Program-made: the position numbers and the translations under genes
The notes under the pieces: model-generated
Told to the model about the DNA's origin: nothing
Seen by the model: only the letters and a program-made list of their open reading frames with translations
Database searches by the model: none
From: Pseudomonas corrugata
Lineage (GTDB): Bacteria > Pseudomonadota > Gammaproteobacteria > Pseudomonadales > Pseudomonadaceae
Reading direction: 5' to 3'
Length of the DNA: 64,000 nucleotides
NCBI RefSeq assembly: GCF_001269905.1
Contig: NZ_LHVK01000022.1
Coordinates: 1-64,000, forward strand
Shown: piece by piece, positions 45,940 through 54,619 of the stretch
Layout of the letters: each line of letters begins with the position of its first letter
How positions within the stretch are numbered: the stretch's first letter is position 1

Positions 45940-46715
45940 AGCCATGGGATGAACTGCCGGGCCAGCTTCATCAGGCGACGTTGACGGCGCGGGCGCTACC
46001 GCCATTGGCCCCCCAGGCCTTTGACTTGTCGACCGGCTACGTCCTGCAGCGCGAGGCGTTGCGCCAGCGTCAGGCCCGAGGCGAGCAGTTGAGCGGATGG
46101 AAGGTGGCCTTCGCCGGGGGCGCGGCGCAGAAGCGGATGGGTATCGAAGAACCGGTGCTGGGTGCGCTGACCGACGCCATGGCCGTCGAGCCCGGCGGTT
46201 CGGTAGACCTGGCGAGCCTGATCCAGCCCAAGCTGGAGATCGAAATGGCATGCTTCCTGGGACGGACCCTGGCGCCGGGTGAGCACAGTGACGAGGCGAT
46301 CCTGGCGTGCGTGTCCGCAGTCGCCCCGGCCTTCGAGATCGCCGATTGTCGATGGCAGGGCTGGAGCTTCGGCGTCGGGGCGTTCCTGGCCGACAACGCG
46401 GCGGCGGGGCGGTATTGCGTGGGCCCGCGTATTGAACTCGAGCCGGGCCAGTTACCCCACGTGAGCTATTGCCTGGAACGGGATGGGGTGGACTGCGGTA
46501 ACGGTGACACCCAAGCGCGGGAGGATACGCCACAGGTCAATCTCTGTTGGCTGATCCGGCGATTGCTGGCGGATGGGCAGCGCCTCGAGGCGGGGCAGGT
46601 CGTATTGTCGGGGGCGTTGCTGCCGCCCATGGACATCCAGCCCGCGCAATACCGTTTGCACATGCTTGGCACGGAACTGGCTATGGCTTTCCGGGCGGGC
46701 GCTGGCGCTCCGTAA
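45936..46715 (+). CDS. 2-keto-4-pentenoate hydratase-like (MhpD/FAH superfamily) protein
   Basis: A 259-residue protein of the fumarylacetoacetate hydrolase/hydratase superfamily. GWKVAFAG (about 48), the metal-binding acid cluster in IQPKLEIEMACFLGR (Glu-x-Glu near 97) and APAFEIADCRWQGW agree with MhpD/HpcG hydratases; the length is near the usual 260-270. It would add water to a 2-hydroxydienoate. No aldolase or acetaldehyde dehydrogenase follows, unlike mhpABCDFE. It overlaps the hydroxylase stop by 4 nt. Last gene of the operon. Confidence 0.87.
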   Translation: MKPWDELPGQLHQATLTARALPPLAPQAFDLSTGYVLQREALRQRQARGEQLSGWKVAFAGGAAQKRMGIEEPVLGALTDAMAVEPGGSVDLASLIQPKLEIEMACFLGRTLAPGEHSDEAILACVSAVAPAFEIADCRWQGWSFGVGAFLADNAAAGRYCVGPRIELEPGQLPHVSYCLERDGVDCGNGDTQAREDTPQVNLCWLIRRLLADGQRLEAGQVVLSGALLPPMDIQPAQYRLHMLGTELAMAFRAGAGAP

Positions 46716-46754
46716 ACCCTGCCGCTGTCATGGACGATCGAGCACCTTACGCAC

Positions 46755-46777
46755 GGTCGGTCAATCAAAGACCGACC
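46755..46777. promoter_or_regulatory. Hairpin or operator GGTCGGTC-N7-GACCGACC
   Basis: A perfect 8-bp inverted repeat with a 7-base spacer lies 40 bp after the hydratase stop and 18 bp before the AraC start. It lacks a T-run, so it may be an operator or an attenuating hairpin between the operon and its downstream regulator. Confidence 0.45.
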
Positions 46778-46794
46778 CTCGAGGAACACTGATC

Positions 46795-47730
46795 ATGCTC
46801 GCCGAAGTCCGTACCTTCAATGATCCTCAACAGCATGCCGGCTCGATCCTGGGCTGGCAGCAGGTCTATGACCAGCTCGGGCGCGGATGCCTGTCCAGCG
46901 AGCTGCAGCAGATTTGCGCCGAGCGTTTCCAGATCTTCCAGGAAGTGCTGGATAAGCGTGTGGTGCAGCGCGGCTGCGCGCCAAAGGGACGCCTGTGCAT
47001 TGCCATGTCCCTGGGCAGCGCGCCGGTGGTCCAGGGGCATCAGGTCGATGCTCACAACGTCGTGCTGCTGCGCGACGGAGAAGACTTTGTCCTGCACGCC
47101 CCGGAAGGGACGCGGTTCTTCGCGATCAACGTCGACATGGTGCGTTTCGCCAAGCTGGCGGCCTATGAGCTGCCGGACGAGCAGCTCAAGCGCTTGAAAA
47201 ACGTGTCCCAGGTCAGCGTGGATGAGACGGTTCTGCTGCGTGTTCAGCAGAGGATTCATCCGCTGTTTCGCCGACTCCTGGAGCAGCCGGACGCGATCAC
47301 TCCGGCCTCGGAAAAAGTTCTGGAGGACGTCCTCCTCGATGCCTTCCTCGATCTGTTCAGCCATGCCTCGGACGAAGTCCGGGGACGGCGCGGTAATTTT
47401 GCCGTCAGCGCCTATCTGGTCAAGCGCTGCCAGGAGCTGGTAGGGGACAGCGATACATCCCTGAGCATCCTCGATCTTTGCGAGCAACTACGGGTCAGTC
47501 GCAGGACCCTGCAGAACAGTTTTCAGGCCGTGACCGGTATGCGTCCGGTCGAGTACCTGCGCAACCTGCGGCTCAATGCCGTGCGGCGTCGCTTGATCAC
47601 TACCCAGGCAACCGCGCAGAACGTTGGCGAGATCGCCGTGGCCATGGGCTTCTTTCACCTGAGCCACTTCGCGACGCATTACCGGGAGTTGTTCGGCGAG
47701 TCACCCTCGGAAACCCCCAGGGTCAGATAA
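46795..47730 (+). CDS. AraC-family regulator, EutR-like (copy 1)
   Basis: A 311-residue regulator. The C-terminal double HTH reads LDLCEQLRVSRRTLQNSFQ, then TGMRPVEYLRNLRLNAVRRR and IAVAMGFFHLSHFATHYREL, the pattern of EutR, the ethanolamine regulator of enterobacteria. The N-terminal 190 residues are a beta-rich sensor. GAGGAA precedes ATG 46795. It resembles the AraC protein at 58370, by eye about one third identical in the sensor part and more in the HTH. It probably activates the operon before it or the transport block after it. Confidence 0.85.
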   Translation: MLAEVRTFNDPQQHAGSILGWQQVYDQLGRGCLSSELQQICAERFQIFQEVLDKRVVQRGCAPKGRLCIAMSLGSAPVVQGHQVDAHNVVLLRDGEDFVLHAPEGTRFFAINVDMVRFAKLAAYELPDEQLKRLKNVSQVSVDETVLLRVQQRIHPLFRRLLEQPDAITPASEKVLEDVLLDAFLDLFSHASDEVRGRRGNFAVSAYLVKRCQELVGDSDTSLSILDLCEQLRVSRRTLQNSFQAVTGMRPVEYLRNLRLNAVRRRLITTQATAQNVGEIAVAMGFFHLSHFATHYRELFGESPSETPRVR

Positions 47731-47948
47731 TGCTGTTCACTTAAGAAAAGCGATGAACCGCATTACAGGAGCCAGAGGTGGATAACCTGGCAATGTTACC
47801 GGGCTACCTCTTTGCACATTAATGGGCGTCCCTGAGCCAATAAGTAGCACACCAGCACGGCCTCGCCGTGATTGCTGAGTACCTAACCAGCCTGTCTGGC
47901 TATTCCCAATCCCTTTAAATCAATCACTTGTGCGTGAGCCGGATGTCT

Positions 47949-47964
47949 TGGCACGCATCCTGCT
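47949..47964 (+). promoter_or_regulatory. Sigma-54 (RpoN) -24/-12 promoter
   Basis: TGGCACG at 47949-47955, four bases, then CTGCT at 47960-47964 matches the consensus TGGCACG-N4-TTGC[AT] in all but one base, with exact GG-to-GC spacing. Transcription would start about 12 bases on, near 47975, toward the GntR gene. RpoN control links this block to nitrogen supply. No enhancer-binding activator gene is adjacent, so NtrC or a distant activator is presumed. Confidence 0.65.
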
Positions 47965-47973
47965 ATTTTTTGA

Positions 47974-47995
47974 ATCCATGGATAATTGGATACAA
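47974..47995. promoter_or_regulatory. Candidate GntR operators: ATCCATGGAT and TTGGATACAA
   Basis: ATCCATGGAT (47974-47983) is a perfect 10-bp palindrome sitting on the predicted sigma-54 start. TTGGATACAA (47986-47995) is close to the T-T-G-T-A-T-A-C-A-A type of FCD-GntR sites. Both lie within 45 bp of the GntR start, suitable for self-repression. Inferred from shape only. Confidence 0.4.
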
Positions 47996-48014
47996 AAATA
48001 CAAGGGGTGCGGCC

Positions 48015-48683
48015 ATGCAATTTGCTCCGTCTTACACTGAACGTCCCCCGGTGACCGCCGAGGAAGAGGCTTACAACTTTTTGCTGGAGGCCATCTGCGG
48101 TGGCCGGTTCCATAAGGGGGATCGGCTGATCGCCGAGGACATCGCCAGTGAAATCGGCATGAGCCGGATGCCAGTGCGCGAGGCGTTCCGGCGCCTGGAT
48201 GCCCAGGGCCTGGTCACGCTCCGACCCAATCGCGGAGCCGTCGTCAGCGGCCTGGACATCGACGAACTGCAGGAAGTGTTCGAGATGCGCAGCGCCCTCG
48301 AAGGCCTGGCGATCCGGGTCGCGGTGGGGCGCATTGGCGATCGCCAGCTGGCTGCCCTGGAACGTCTGCTGGACGAGATGGACGACTACCGCGACGAAAG
48401 CGCCGAGTGGGTCAGCCGTCATCGGGCTTTTCACGAATACCTGTGCAGCCTCAGCGGTCGTCCCAGACTGCTGAAGCAGATCAGTGCCCTTTATTCCCTG
48501 GTGGAGGCGCCCATGCGCCTGTGGTTGCAGCACGTTGAGAAACCCGTGAGCGCGCGCCAGGAACACGTGGTGATCCTCGAAGCGATCCGGGCCGGTGACG
48601 CCGACAAGGCGGAGGCGGTGGTACGTGCGCACATCGAAGGCACCATCCCTGAATTGATCGAGTTCCTGCAAGCGAAAAAATAA
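48015..48683 (+). CDS. GntR-family regulator, FCD (FadR-like) subgroup
   Basis: A 222-residue regulator: winged HTH in residues 15-80 (IASEIGMSRMPVREAFRRLD, then LVTLRPNRGAVVS) and a helical FCD effector domain with the metal/acid ligands in RHRAFHEYLC and the late HVVILEAIRAGD. FCD regulators bind small organic acids. It stands alone behind the sigma-54 promoter and precedes the amino-acid ABC transporter by 75 bp with a weak hairpin between, so it probably controls that block. ATG 48015 is preferred over an open upstream frame that lacks a ribosome site. Confidence 0.9.
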   Translation: MQFAPSYTERPPVTAEEEAYNFLLEAICGGRFHKGDRLIAEDIASEIGMSRMPVREAFRRLDAQGLVTLRPNRGAVVSGLDIDELQEVFEMRSALEGLAIRVAVGRIGDRQLAALERLLDEMDDYRDESAEWVSRHRAFHEYLCSLSGRPRLLKQISALYSLVEAPMRLWLQHVEKPVSARQEHVVILEAIRAGDADKAEAVVRAHIEGTIPELIEFLQAKK

Positions 48684-48688
48684 GCAGA

Positions 48689-48704
48689 GCAGGCCTGAGC
48701 CTGC
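48689..48704 (+). terminator. Short hairpin after gntR
   Basis: GCAGGC-CTGA-GCCTGC, a 6-bp stem with a 4-base loop, lies 6 bp after the stop. No T-run follows, so read-through into the transporter operon is likely. Confidence 0.35.
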
Positions 48705-48758
48705 CCGTGTTCTGACTCTGAGTACTGCCCGTTACCCACTGAACTGGAGTGTCTGGTC

Positions 48759-49565
48759 ATGCATAAGCCTCGCGTGTTGATTGCCGCAATATCCTTGGGA
48801 TTCTGTGCACAGTGGGCGGCTGCCGCCCCCGTGGTGCCGGAGCGCTTGATCAAGGCCGACAAACTGGTCTATTGCTCGGGTATGGACTCCCCGCCGCTGG
48901 TGTCCTTTGACGAGGCACAGAAACCCAAGGGATTGACCGTCGACCTGGGCCTGGAAATCGCCAAGCGCCTGGACGACAAGAAGGTGGAGTGGCGGGTCGT
49001 GCCGTTTTCCGGGTTGCTCCCCGCGTTGCTGGCCAAACAGTGCGACATGATCGTCGACCAGCTGTTCGACAAGCCCGAACGCCGCGAGGTGATCGATATC
49101 GTCAACTACATGTACTCCAGCCAGGCGGTGGTGGTGCCCAAGGGCAATCCCAAAGCCATCAAGACGCTCCCGGACCTTTCCGCGCGCAAGGTGGCGGTGC
49201 TCAACGGCTCCACCATCAAGACCCTGCTCGATGCCGAGAATGAGAAGCTGACCAAGGCCGGAAAACCGGCGATGAAGCTGGTGGTCTATAACACCGACAC
49301 CGATGCGTTCCAGGCGCTGCGCATCAGTCAGGTCGATGCCTATGGCACCACCGTGGAAACCGCCGGTTATTACGCCGCCATGGCCCCCGACTTGTTCGAG
49401 GAAGGGGTGCCGGCCTTCAGTCGGATTCTCACCGGCATCGGCATCCGCAAGGACGATCCGCAACTGAGCGTCGCGGTGCAGCAGGTGATCAGCGACATGC
49501 GCGGCGACGGCAGCTACAGCCAGTTGCTCAACAAATGGCATGTCGCCGGTGACTCTCTCGATTGA
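48759..49565 (+). CDS. Amino-acid ABC transporter, substrate-binding protein
   Basis: A 268-residue periplasmic binding protein of the type 3 solute-binding family. The signal peptide of about 23 residues ends WAAA-APVV. The mature part starts [18 protein letters not shown] and has the family line [20 protein letters not shown] and [20 protein letters not shown]. It captures a polar amino acid or small peptide-like amine. The permease begins 11 bp after its stop. The specificity is open; the neighbouring gamma-glutamyltransferase-like enzyme points to gamma-glutamyl compounds. Confidence 0.92.
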   Translation: MHKPRVLIAAISLGFCAQWAAAAPVVPERLIKADKLVYCSGMDSPPLVSFDEAQKPKGLTVDLGLEIAKRLDDKKVEWRVVPFSGLLPALLAKQCDMIVDQLFDKPERREVIDIVNYMYSSQAVVVPKGNPKAIKTLPDLSARKVAVLNGSTIKTLLDAENEKLTKAGKPAMKLVVYNTDTDAFQALRISQVDAYGTTVETAGYYAAMAPDLFEEGVPAFSRILTGIGIRKDDPQLSVAVQQVISDMRGDGSYSQLLNKWHVAGDSLD

Positions 49566-49576
49566 GGTAAGCGTTG

Positions 49577-50353
49577 ATGAATTTCAATTGGGATGTGTTC
49601 TGGCAGTATTTGCTGCAGCCCAGTGGGGTCTATCTCACCGGGCTCTGGCTGACTTGCCTGATCAGCGTGCTGGCGATGTTGCTGGGCTGCGCCCTGGGTC
49701 TGGCGGCGGCGCTCTTGCGGCTGTCGAAGAACCCGTTGCTGCACCTGCCGGTGCGCTTTTACGTGTGGCTGATGCGCGGCACGCCGCTGCTGGTGCAAAT
49801 TGTCTTTCTCTACACCGCACTGGCCGCCGGCGGGATCTTCCGCTTCGAGGACATCGATCTGTTCGGCTTGGTGATACCCGGCAATATCCAGGCGGCGATC
49901 ATCGCCCTGGGCCTGAACGAAGGCGCCTACATGGCCGAGATCATTCGCGCCGGCATCGGCGCGGTCGACAAGGGCCAGTACGAGGCCGGGCGGTCCCTGG
50001 GCATGACCTTCGCCAGGCTGATGCGCCGCATCATTCTGCCCCAGGCGTTCCGGGTCATCGTGCCGCCGCTGGGCAACGAGTTCAACGTGATGCTCAAGAA
50101 CACCACCCTGGTCAGCGTGATCGGCGTTCAGGAATTGCTGCTCAGCACCCAAATGGTGACGTCGGCGACGTTCCGAGTGTTCGAGCTGTACCTGGTGGTG
50201 GCGATCTACTTCCTGCTGCTGACCACCCTCTGGGGCTTCTTCCAGCGCTGGCTGGAGGCCCGCTTCGGTCAGTCGGACCGTCCGTCTTCGCCGCCGCCAG
50301 CCGCTACGCGGATGTTCGGCCGCAGCACCTTGAAACTGCTGAGGGAACGTTAA
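49577..50353 (+). CDS. Amino-acid ABC transporter, permease
   Basis: A 258-residue inner-membrane permease with about five helices. It has the family N-terminal helix with [27 protein letters not shown] and the EAA loop [20 protein letters not shown] for ATPase contact. A single permease gene suggests a homodimer. ATG 49577 has GAGGT; a TTG one codon earlier is less likely. The C-terminal tail (about 235-258) is longer than usual and rich in Ser and Pro. Confidence 0.92.
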   Translation: MNFNWDVFWQYLLQPSGVYLTGLWLTCLISVLAMLLGCALGLAAALLRLSKNPLLHLPVRFYVWLMRGTPLLVQIVFLYTALAAGGIFRFEDIDLFGLVIPGNIQAAIIALGLNEGAYMAEIIRAGIGAVDKGQYEAGRSLGMTFARLMRRIILPQAFRVIVPPLGNEFNVMLKNTTLVSVIGVQELLLSTQMVTSATFRVFELYLVVAIYFLLLTTLWGFFQRWLEARFGQSDRPSSPPPAATRMFGRSTLKLLRER

Positions 50354-50355
50354 CC

Positions 50356-51135
50356 ATGGCGCACAAAAGTGAAGAGCTGATCATCGAGGCGCTGGATGTC
50401 CACAAATCCTTCGGTGATCTGCAGATCCTCAAGGGTATTTCCCTGCAGGTACGCCGTGGCGAAGTGGTGGTGCTGATCGGCGCCTCCGGATCCGGCAAGA
50501 CCACCTTCATCCGCTGTATCAATCTGCTGGAGGACATTCAGGGCGGGCGCATCCGCGTCAATGGCCAGGCCATGGGCTACCGGGAACGGGCCGACGGCAG
50601 CCTGGTGCGCGATTCGGAGCGCAACATCGCCCGCCAGCGCCGGGACATCGGCATGGTGTTCCAACGCTTCAACCTGTTCCCCCACATGACCGCCCTGGAG
50701 AACATCATCGAGGCGCCGATCCAGGTCCTCGGGATACCGCGCGCCACCGCGTTGGAGCAGGCCCGCAGCCTGCTGGCGCGGGTCGGCCTGGCGGACAAGG
50801 CCAGCCATTACCCCTCCATGCTCTCTGGCGGACAGCAACAGCGCGTGGCGATAGCCCGGGCGTTGGCGATGAAGCCCCAGGCCATGCTATTCGACGAGCC
50901 CACCAGTGCCCTCGACCCGGAAACCGTGGGCGAGGTGCTGCAGGTGATGAAGGAACTGGCGGAAGAGGGCATGACCATGGTGGTGGTGACCCACGAAATG
51001 GGCTTTGCCCGGGAGGTGGCCGACCGTGTGGTGGTCCTGGACCAGGGCGAGCTCATCGAGCAAGGTCCGCCGGAGCAGATTTTCAGCCACCCCAGCCATC
51101 CGCGTACCCAGGCCTTTCTCAGTCGCGTGCTCTGA
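50356..51135 (+). CDS. Amino-acid ABC transporter, ATP-binding protein
   Basis: A 259-residue ATPase of the polar amino-acid family (GlnQ/HisP type). Walker A is GASGSGKTT (about 39-47), the signature [14 protein letters not shown], Walker [14 protein letters not shown] and the switch His in [12 protein letters not shown]. The extra segment [18 protein letters not shown] after strand 3 is typical of the HisP subgroup. Its ATG is 2 bp after the permease stop; the gamma-glutamyltransferase-like gene follows after 28 bp and probably belongs to the operon. Confidence 0.94.
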   Translation: MAHKSEELIIEALDVHKSFGDLQILKGISLQVRRGEVVVLIGASGSGKTTFIRCINLLEDIQGGRIRVNGQAMGYRERADGSLVRDSERNIARQRRDIGMVFQRFNLFPHMTALENIIEAPIQVLGIPRATALEQARSLLARVGLADKASHYPSMLSGGQQQRVAIARALAMKPQAMLFDEPTSALDPETVGEVLQVMKELAEEGMTMVVVTHEMGFAREVADRVVVLDQGELIEQGPPEQIFSHPSHPRTQAFLSRVL

Positions 51136-51163
51136 CTCATTTTGTCTGTGAAGAGATTCTGCC

Positions 51164-52774
51164 ATGTTGAAATTTTCTGCTCACGAGTACCCGTATCCGT
51201 CGCAACGCCAGAGCGTCTTTGCCCGTCGCGGCATGGTCGCCGCCTCTCAACCCCTGGCCGCACAGGCAGGTATCGAAATCATGCACAAGGGCGGCAACGC
51301 CATTGACGCCGCCATTGCCACGGCGGTGGCGCTGACAGTGGTGGAGCCCACCGGCTGCGGCATCGGCGGTGATGCCTTTGCCTTGGTCTGGTGCAAGGGC
51401 CAGTTGCACGGCCTTAACGGCAACGGGCATGCGCCGGCGTCTCTGAGCGTCGAAGCGGTGCAGGCGGCGGGCCATGAATGCATGCCGCTCTATGGCTGGA
51501 CGCCGGTGACGGTGCCCGGTTGCCCATCGGCCTGGGCCGAATTGTCGCAACGCTTCGGCAAGCTGCCCTTTGCCGATCTGTTGCAACCGGCGATCAGCCT
51601 GGCGCGGGGTGGCTTTGCGGTGTCGCCGGTGGTTGCCCATCAATGGCAGATCGCCGTGAAGGAGTTCACCCCCCATCGCGACCCGGTGCTGGAGGCGTGG
51701 TTCGATACCTTCCTGATCGAAGGGCGCGCGCCGCGGGCAGGAGAGATCTTCCGCAACCCCGCCCAGGCCCGCACCCTCGAAGAACTCGCCGCCACCCGTT
51801 GCGAAAGTCTCTATCGCGGTGCCCTGGCCGAGCGCCTGGATAGCCATTCCCGCGCCACCGGCGGCTACCTGCGCAGTACCGACCTCAAGGATTATCGCGC
51901 CCAATGGGTGGAGCCGATCCACGTCAGTTACCGAGGCATCGATGTCTGGGAAATCCCGCCGAGCGGGCAGGGCCTGGTGGCCTTGATGGCGCTGAACATA
52001 CTCGAAGGCTTCAGCTTCGATCACCGCGACAGCCAGCAGACCTGGCACCGCCAACTGGAAGCGATGAAGCTGGCCTACAGTGACGGCCTGCACTACATCA
52101 CCGATCCACGGCACATGCGCGTGGCGGTGGCCGACCTGCTGAGTGACGCATACAGTGCCCGGCGCCGTGAACAGATCGGCGAGCAGGCATTGTCGCCCGC
52201 GCCCGGCGATCCCCACGCCAGTGGCACGGTGTACCTGGCGACCGCCGACGAAGAAGGCAACATGGTTTCGTTCATCCAGAGCAACTACCACGGCTTTGGC
52301 TCCGGTGTGGTATTGCCCCACAGTGGGATTGCCCTGCAGAACCGCGGGCAGGAATTCAGCCTTGACCCGACACACGCCAACTGCCTTGCGCCGGGCAAGA
52401 AGACCTTCCACACCATCATCCCCGGCTTCCTCACCCAGAACGGTCAGGCCCTTGGTCCTTTCGGCGTCATGGGCGGCTACATGCAGCCCCAGGGACACGT
52501 GCAGATGGTCATGAACCTGGTGGACTTCGGCCTGAATCCCCAGGCGGCCCTGGACGCGCCGCGCTGGCAATGGCTGGGCGGGATGAAGGTCGGCATCGAG
52601 CACGGCGCCTCACCGGACCTGGTCAATGCTCTGGCGCGTCGCGGTCATGAGGTGCAGGTCAGCAGCGACCTGACCGACTACGGGCGCGGGCAGATCATCC
52701 TCCGCGATCCGGTCAGTGGTGTGCTGTGCGGAGGGACCGAGCCCCGGGCAGATTCGCATATTGCGGTTTGGTAA
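51164..52774 (+). CDS. Gamma-glutamyltransferase-family N-terminal nucleophile hydrolase
   Basis: A 536-residue proenzyme of the gamma-glutamyltransferase family. The small-subunit start is Thr355 in ASGTVYLATADEEGNMVSF, where autocleavage makes the nucleophile. The large part has MVAASQPLAAQAGIEIMHKGGN and GGDAFALVW, and the small part GFGSGVVLP, then QNRGQEFSL. It lacks a signal peptide, unlike periplasmic Ggt, so it should act in the cytoplasm on imported gamma-glutamyl amides or on an acylase-type substrate. Next to the ABC transporter it probably processes the compound taken up. Confidence 0.88.
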   Translation: MLKFSAHEYPYPSQRQSVFARRGMVAASQPLAAQAGIEIMHKGGNAIDAAIATAVALTVVEPTGCGIGGDAFALVWCKGQLHGLNGNGHAPASLSVEAVQAAGHECMPLYGWTPVTVPGCPSAWAELSQRFGKLPFADLLQPAISLARGGFAVSPVVAHQWQIAVKEFTPHRDPVLEAWFDTFLIEGRAPRAGEIFRNPAQARTLEELAATRCESLYRGALAERLDSHSRATGGYLRSTDLKDYRAQWVEPIHVSYRGIDVWEIPPSGQGLVALMALNILEGFSFDHRDSQQTWHRQLEAMKLAYSDGLHYITDPRHMRVAVADLLSDAYSARRREQIGEQALSPAPGDPHASGTVYLATADEEGNMVSFIQSNYHGFGSGVVLPHSGIALQNRGQEFSLDPTHANCLAPGKKTFHTIIPGFLTQNGQALGPFGVMGGYMQPQGHVQMVMNLVDFGLNPQAALDAPRWQWLGGMKVGIEHGASPDLVNALARRGHEVQVSSDLTDYGRGQIILRDPVSGVLCGGTEPRADSHIAVW

Positions 52775-52910
52775 TGCGGTAGGCTTCTGCCGCGGGAAAG
52801 CCTTTCGCATCGGTCGTGTGGTTGAAAAAAAATGTATCACTGTGCCACTATTGTTCTGGCCATTGCTGCCGACACAGGCAGCATCGTTTTTAATCATAGG
52901 GACTTGATGC

Positions 52911-53606
52911 ATGTCTTTTCGTACACTCCGCACTCTTGCGGCACTGTCGCTGTTCGCCTGCTTGACACTGACCGGCTGCGCCCACGTTCAACCCCCGGTA
53001 CCGCTGGATAATCAATTCTGGGATGCCAAAGAGCCAACGATCGGTGTGGCAATTACCGTGGTGCCGGAACCGGTGTTGGCACTGACCGGCAATCAAGGCA
53101 TTCTGGATTTTGCAATCAACAAAGGTGTCAACAGCAAGCTCAGCGATAATGTCGAAAAATGGCAAGTGCGCGACCTCAACACCTTGCCCGATGCCATTGT
53201 TGCCAAGTTGCAGGCCAAGGGTTTCAAAGCCAAGCGAATCAATGAGCCAGTGGACCTGAAGATATATAAGGAAGTCAGTTTCCGCGAAGGTTACATGGCC
53301 CGCGACCTGACCCCAATCAAGGCGGCCTATGGTGTTGATCGTCTGTTGTTGGTGAACATCCTCGGCACGGGCGCCACTCGTAGCTACTACAGTGTCGTGC
53401 CGACCAGCGTGCCCATGGCCCAAGTGGGCGGGCAAGGGATGGTGGTCGATCTGGCCGACAACAAATTGCTCTGGTTCAAACCCTTCGCTGTCGTGCAAGC
53501 CGCTCAGGGCGAGTGGGACGAGCCGACCTACACCAATCTGACCAATGCCTTCTACCAGGCCATGGACACCAGCCGTCAGCAAATGATCACCCCATTCGAA
53601 CAATGA
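52911..53606 (+). CDS. Lipoprotein of unknown function, first of a pair
   Basis: A 231-residue protein with a lipoprotein signal: hydrophobic FACLTLTGC-AHV, Cys near residue 23. The mature part has no Cys and reads as an alpha/beta domain, with IGVAITVVPEPVLALTG, LQAKGFKAKRINEP, and YGVDRLLLVNILGTGATRSYY. This layout reminds one of the DUF799/CsgG-associated outer-membrane lipoproteins, but I do not recognise the family with confidence. The next gene starts inside its stop (ATGA, 53603-53606), so the two are made together. The 136-bp leader before it is AT-rich. Confidence 0.75.
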   Translation: MSFRTLRTLAALSLFACLTLTGCAHVQPPVPLDNQFWDAKEPTIGVAITVVPEPVLALTGNQGILDFAINKGVNSKLSDNVEKWQVRDLNTLPDAIVAKLQAKGFKAKRINEPVDLKIYKEVSFREGYMARDLTPIKAAYGVDRLLLVNILGTGATRSYYSVVPTSVPMAQVGGQGMVVDLADNKLLWFKPFAVVQAAQGEWDEPTYTNLTNAFYQAMDTSRQQMITPFEQ

Positions 53607-54511
53607 GGTGCTCGCTGATAGCGTTCAGTGCGCTGACATTGCTGACGCTGGCCGGCTGTGCACAGAAACCGGCACCGGAAACCGGTTTCAAGTCGCAAGA
53701 GGCAGTAGCCTACGTCCAGACCCATGGGGTCAAAGTAGATGTGCAACTGCCTCAAGCATTTGTAGGGGCCAGTACCGTAGTGGATGCCGCGGCCGCGCAG
53801 AATGCCGCGACGGCGAGTTATACCCTGGTTGCGAGTTCTGGTAACTCTGCCGGGGTCGCCGGTTTGCTGGTCGCCAGCCTGATCAATACTCAGATGGGCA
53901 GCGGCAGCTTGCAACGTGACGCGGAAAATACCGCCGCCAAGGAGTCACGACCGCTCGCCGACTTGTTGGCCGGGGTGCCATTGCAGGAGCGTTTGCAACA
54001 ACGCTTTCAGCAAGCGTCGGCGGCGGCCGGTATCAAGCAGGGAGCAGGGCAGGTCAGCGCACGTCTGTTGATCGAGCCTAAACTGATACTCACACCGGAT
54101 CGCGGCAGTTTCGTACTGGTCAATCAGGTGCAAGTCCAGGATATTGCCGGTTCGGCGCTGTATCGCATGCGCATTGAAGTTACCAGCCAGCCGATTCGAC
54201 GCTGCGGCAAACAATGCGTGGATGACGGCACCCTGGAGCTTTCTCAAGTCACGACTGTACTCGACGAATGCATCGATGAGTCGATGCGCGTGCTTGCCAC
54301 TGACATGATGCTGCCGACACCGCCACAGGCTGCCCAGGAAACCTTGCGCTATGTTCTGGATGGACAACGGGTAGTCGAGCGTGGCTATCAGTTGGCGAGT
54401 CATGGAAACTATCGGCGTTATCGCAACCTTTACGGTGCGGTGAAATCCATTCCGGTGCCCTTCGAGGATGCGTTGACGCAGGAACAGTTGCGGGCGGCTT
54501 ATGAACGCTAG
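53603..54511 (+). CDS. Lipoprotein of unknown function, second of a pair
   Basis: A 302-residue protein with lipobox TLAGC-AQK, Cys about residue 19. Its middle has an Ala/Ser-rich helical run (TVVDAAAAQNAATASYTLV, then SGNSAGVAGLLVASL) and the end carries SQPIRRCGKQCVDDGTL with two Cys that may form a disulfide. The start is coupled to the previous lipoprotein by a 4-nt overlap, which suggests a complex of the two on the inner or outer membrane. The residue after the Cys is Ala, so outer-membrane sorting is expected. No family is recognised. Confidence 0.75.
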   Translation: MRCSLIAFSALTLLTLAGCAQKPAPETGFKSQEAVAYVQTHGVKVDVQLPQAFVGASTVVDAAAAQNAATASYTLVASSGNSAGVAGLLVASLINTQMGSGSLQRDAENTAAKESRPLADLLAGVPLQERLQQRFQQASAAAGIKQGAGQVSARLLIEPKLILTPDRGSFVLVNQVQVQDIAGSALYRMRIEVTSQPIRRCGKQCVDDGTLELSQVTTVLDECIDESMRVLATDMMLPTPPQAAQETLRYVLDGQRVVERGYQLASHGNYRRYRNLYGAVKSIPVPFEDALTQEQLRAAYER

Positions 54512-54619
54512 CTAAACCCCTCCCTGTCGAACTGTCGGCGGGTCATGCCATCAGGGGGTTGCTTCAGAGGGGGCAGCATGAAGCGGGCGTAGACGTCTTG
54601 CGCCCACGCCCTCGTGCAG

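Noticed and set aside
42372-46715. Assignment of the block as a plain mhp (hydroxyphenylpropionate) operon
   Set aside because: No LigB-type MhpB, no MhpE/MhpF and a different first half (decarboxylase, ALDH, propeller, DUF1185). The similarity covers single enzymes only.
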